Program-made: the position numbers and the translations under genes | NCBI GenBank assembly: GCA_002095305.1 | Contig: MIEI01000002.1 | Span: 1-64,000 of the forward strand | DNA: 64,000 bases | Reading direction: 5' to 3' | Source: Pantoea brenneri | Lineage (GTDB): Bacteria > Pseudomonadota > Gammaproteobacteria > Enterobacterales > Enterobacteriaceae | The notes under the pieces: generated by a model | Databases searched by the model: none | Seen by the model: only the letters and a program-made list of their open reading frames with translations | Told to the model about the DNA's origin: nothing | Shown: piece after piece, positions 63,142 to 64,000 of the stretch | Layout of the letters: each line of letters starts with the position of its first letter | Numbering within the stretch: position 1 is the stretch's first letter

Positions 63142-64000
63142 ATGTCCTTTTCTCAGTTCGGCGACAAATTTACCCAACATTCCGGCATCTCACGGCTGAT
63201 GGAAGATATGGGCGCAGGCTTGCGTACGCCCGGCACCATCATGCTGGGTGGCGGCAATCCGGCGCAAATCCCGGCCATGAACGACTACTTTCAGCAACTG
63301 CTGCAGCAGATGCACGAGGAAGGCAAGCTCAGCGAGGCACTCTGCAATTACGATGGCCCGCGTGGCAAAGCGACACTGCTGGAGGCGCTGGCAGAACTGC
63401 TGCGTGACCAGCTGGGCTGGCCGATCGGCGCGCAGAATATTGCGCTGACCAACGGCAGCCAGAGCGCCTTCTTCTATCTGTTTAACCTGTTTGCCGGCCG
63501 CCGGGCCGACGGCAGCAAAAAGCGCGTGCTGTTCCCGCTGGCACCGGAGTATCTCGGCTATGCCGATGCCGGGCTGGAAGAGGGCATGTTTGTCTCGGCC
63601 AAACCGAACATTGAACTGCTGCCGGCCGGCCAGTTCAAATATCACGTCGATTTCGAACATCTGCCAATGAAAGAGGATATCGGGCTGATCTGCGTGTCGC
63701 GTCCGACCAATCCGACCGGCAACGTGATCACCGACGATGAGCTGCTGCAGCTGGATGCGCTGGCGCAGCAGCACGACGTCCCGCTGTTGATCGACAACGC
63801 CTACGGCGTGCCGTTTCCCGGCATTATCTTCAGCGAGGTCCGCCCGCTGTGGAATCCCAACATTATTCTCTGCATGAGTCTGTCGAAGCTTGGCCTGCCG
63901 GGCGCACGCTGCGGCATTATTATCGCCGATGAGAAAACGATTGGGGCGCTGAGCAACATGAACGGCATCATCAGCCTGGCGCCCGGCAGCATTGGCCCGG
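63142..64000 (+). CDS. avtA: Valine-pyruvate aminotransferase AvtA (partial, runs off the window)
   Basis: PLP fold-type I aminotransferase that makes valine from 2-ketoisovalerate using alanine. The visible 286 residues start MSFSQFGDKFTQHSGISRLM and contain LGGGNPAQIPAM, NGSQSAFFYLFNLFAG, VSRPTNPTGNV (substrate and PLP contacts), LIDNAYGVPFP and the PLP lysine Lys249 in SLSKLGLPGARCG. The C-terminus lies beyond 64000. ATG 63142 has no strong ribosome-binding site but matches the family start. Confidence 0.93.
   Translation, partial: MSFSQFGDKFTQHSGISRLMEDMGAGLRTPGTIMLGGGNPAQIPAMNDYFQQLLQQMHEEGKLSEALCNYDGPRGKATLLEALAELLRDQLGWPIGAQNIALTNGSQSAFFYLFNLFAGRRADGSKKRVLFPLAPEYLGYADAGLEEGMFVSAKPNIELLPAGQFKYHVDFEHLPMKEDIGLICVSRPTNPTGNVITDDELLQLDALAQQHDVPLLIDNAYGVPFPGIIFSEVRPLWNPNIILCMSLSKLGLPGARCGIIIADEKTIGALSNMNGIISLAPGSIGP

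Overview
The window is chromosomal DNA of a member of the Enterobacterales, most likely an Erwiniaceae species (Erwinia/Pantoea-like). This rests on the E. coli-type gene order around the replication origin, the very high protein similarity to E. coli core genes, and an ovothiol synthase gene (ovoA) of the kind described from Erwinia beside oriC. No rRNA, tRNA, insertion sequence, prophage or CRISPR array was seen.

Layout. 260-7455: hsrA-type exporter, then rbsR and the ribose operon rbsDACBK on the minus strand, with RbsR operators at 7467-7484 and 7547-7558. 7638-10200: ygiW divergent from qseBC. 10234-18719: kup, ravA-viaA, ovoA (where E. coli has asnA), asnC, mioC. 18780-19050: oriC, with DnaA boxes, 13-mers and dense GATC sites. 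19152-32947: mnmG, rsmG, the complete F1Fo ATP synthase operon atpIBEFHAGDC, glmU and glmS. 32988-37663: PHO regulon operon pstSCAB-phoU with two Pho boxes. 37771-39009: an MFS carrier. 39136-47253: xylose locus xylBA / xylFGH-xylR. 47807-52063: an uncharacterised sugar uptake group (MFS sugar porter, ROK regulator, sodium:solute symporter). 52254-55091: dnaTC, a membrane protein and a small outer-membrane barrel protein. 55274-64000: tag, yiaD, two LacI-family regulators, a 2-ketogluconate operon (kguE-kguK-kguT-ghrB) and the start of avtA.

How the genes work together. The left part is core replication and energy biology: origin, tRNA and rRNA modification, ATP synthase, amino-sugar synthesis for the cell wall, phosphate uptake. 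The flanks are dominated by sugar acquisition, each set with its own regulator next to it (RbsR, XylR, a ROK protein, two LacI proteins). The kgu set looks inserted between yiaD and ghrB, which are neighbours in E. coli, so that ghrB now sits as the last gene of a 2-ketogluconate pathway.

Sequence quality. Eight conserved genes (hsrA, rbsB, qseC, mnmG, atpD, glmU, xylH and the PtxS-like regulator), and probably a ninth (the barrel gene), are each broken by the apparent loss of one base from a short run. Restoring one base in each gives a full-length protein. Because glmU is essential and the others are mostly core genes, I read these as deletion errors in the sequence, and I annotate each as one CDS across the break. 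No entirely new system was recognised; the best candidates for a second look are the ovoA placement, the kgu/ghrB arrangement, the orphan regulators with clear palindromes, and the ROK/porter/symporter group.
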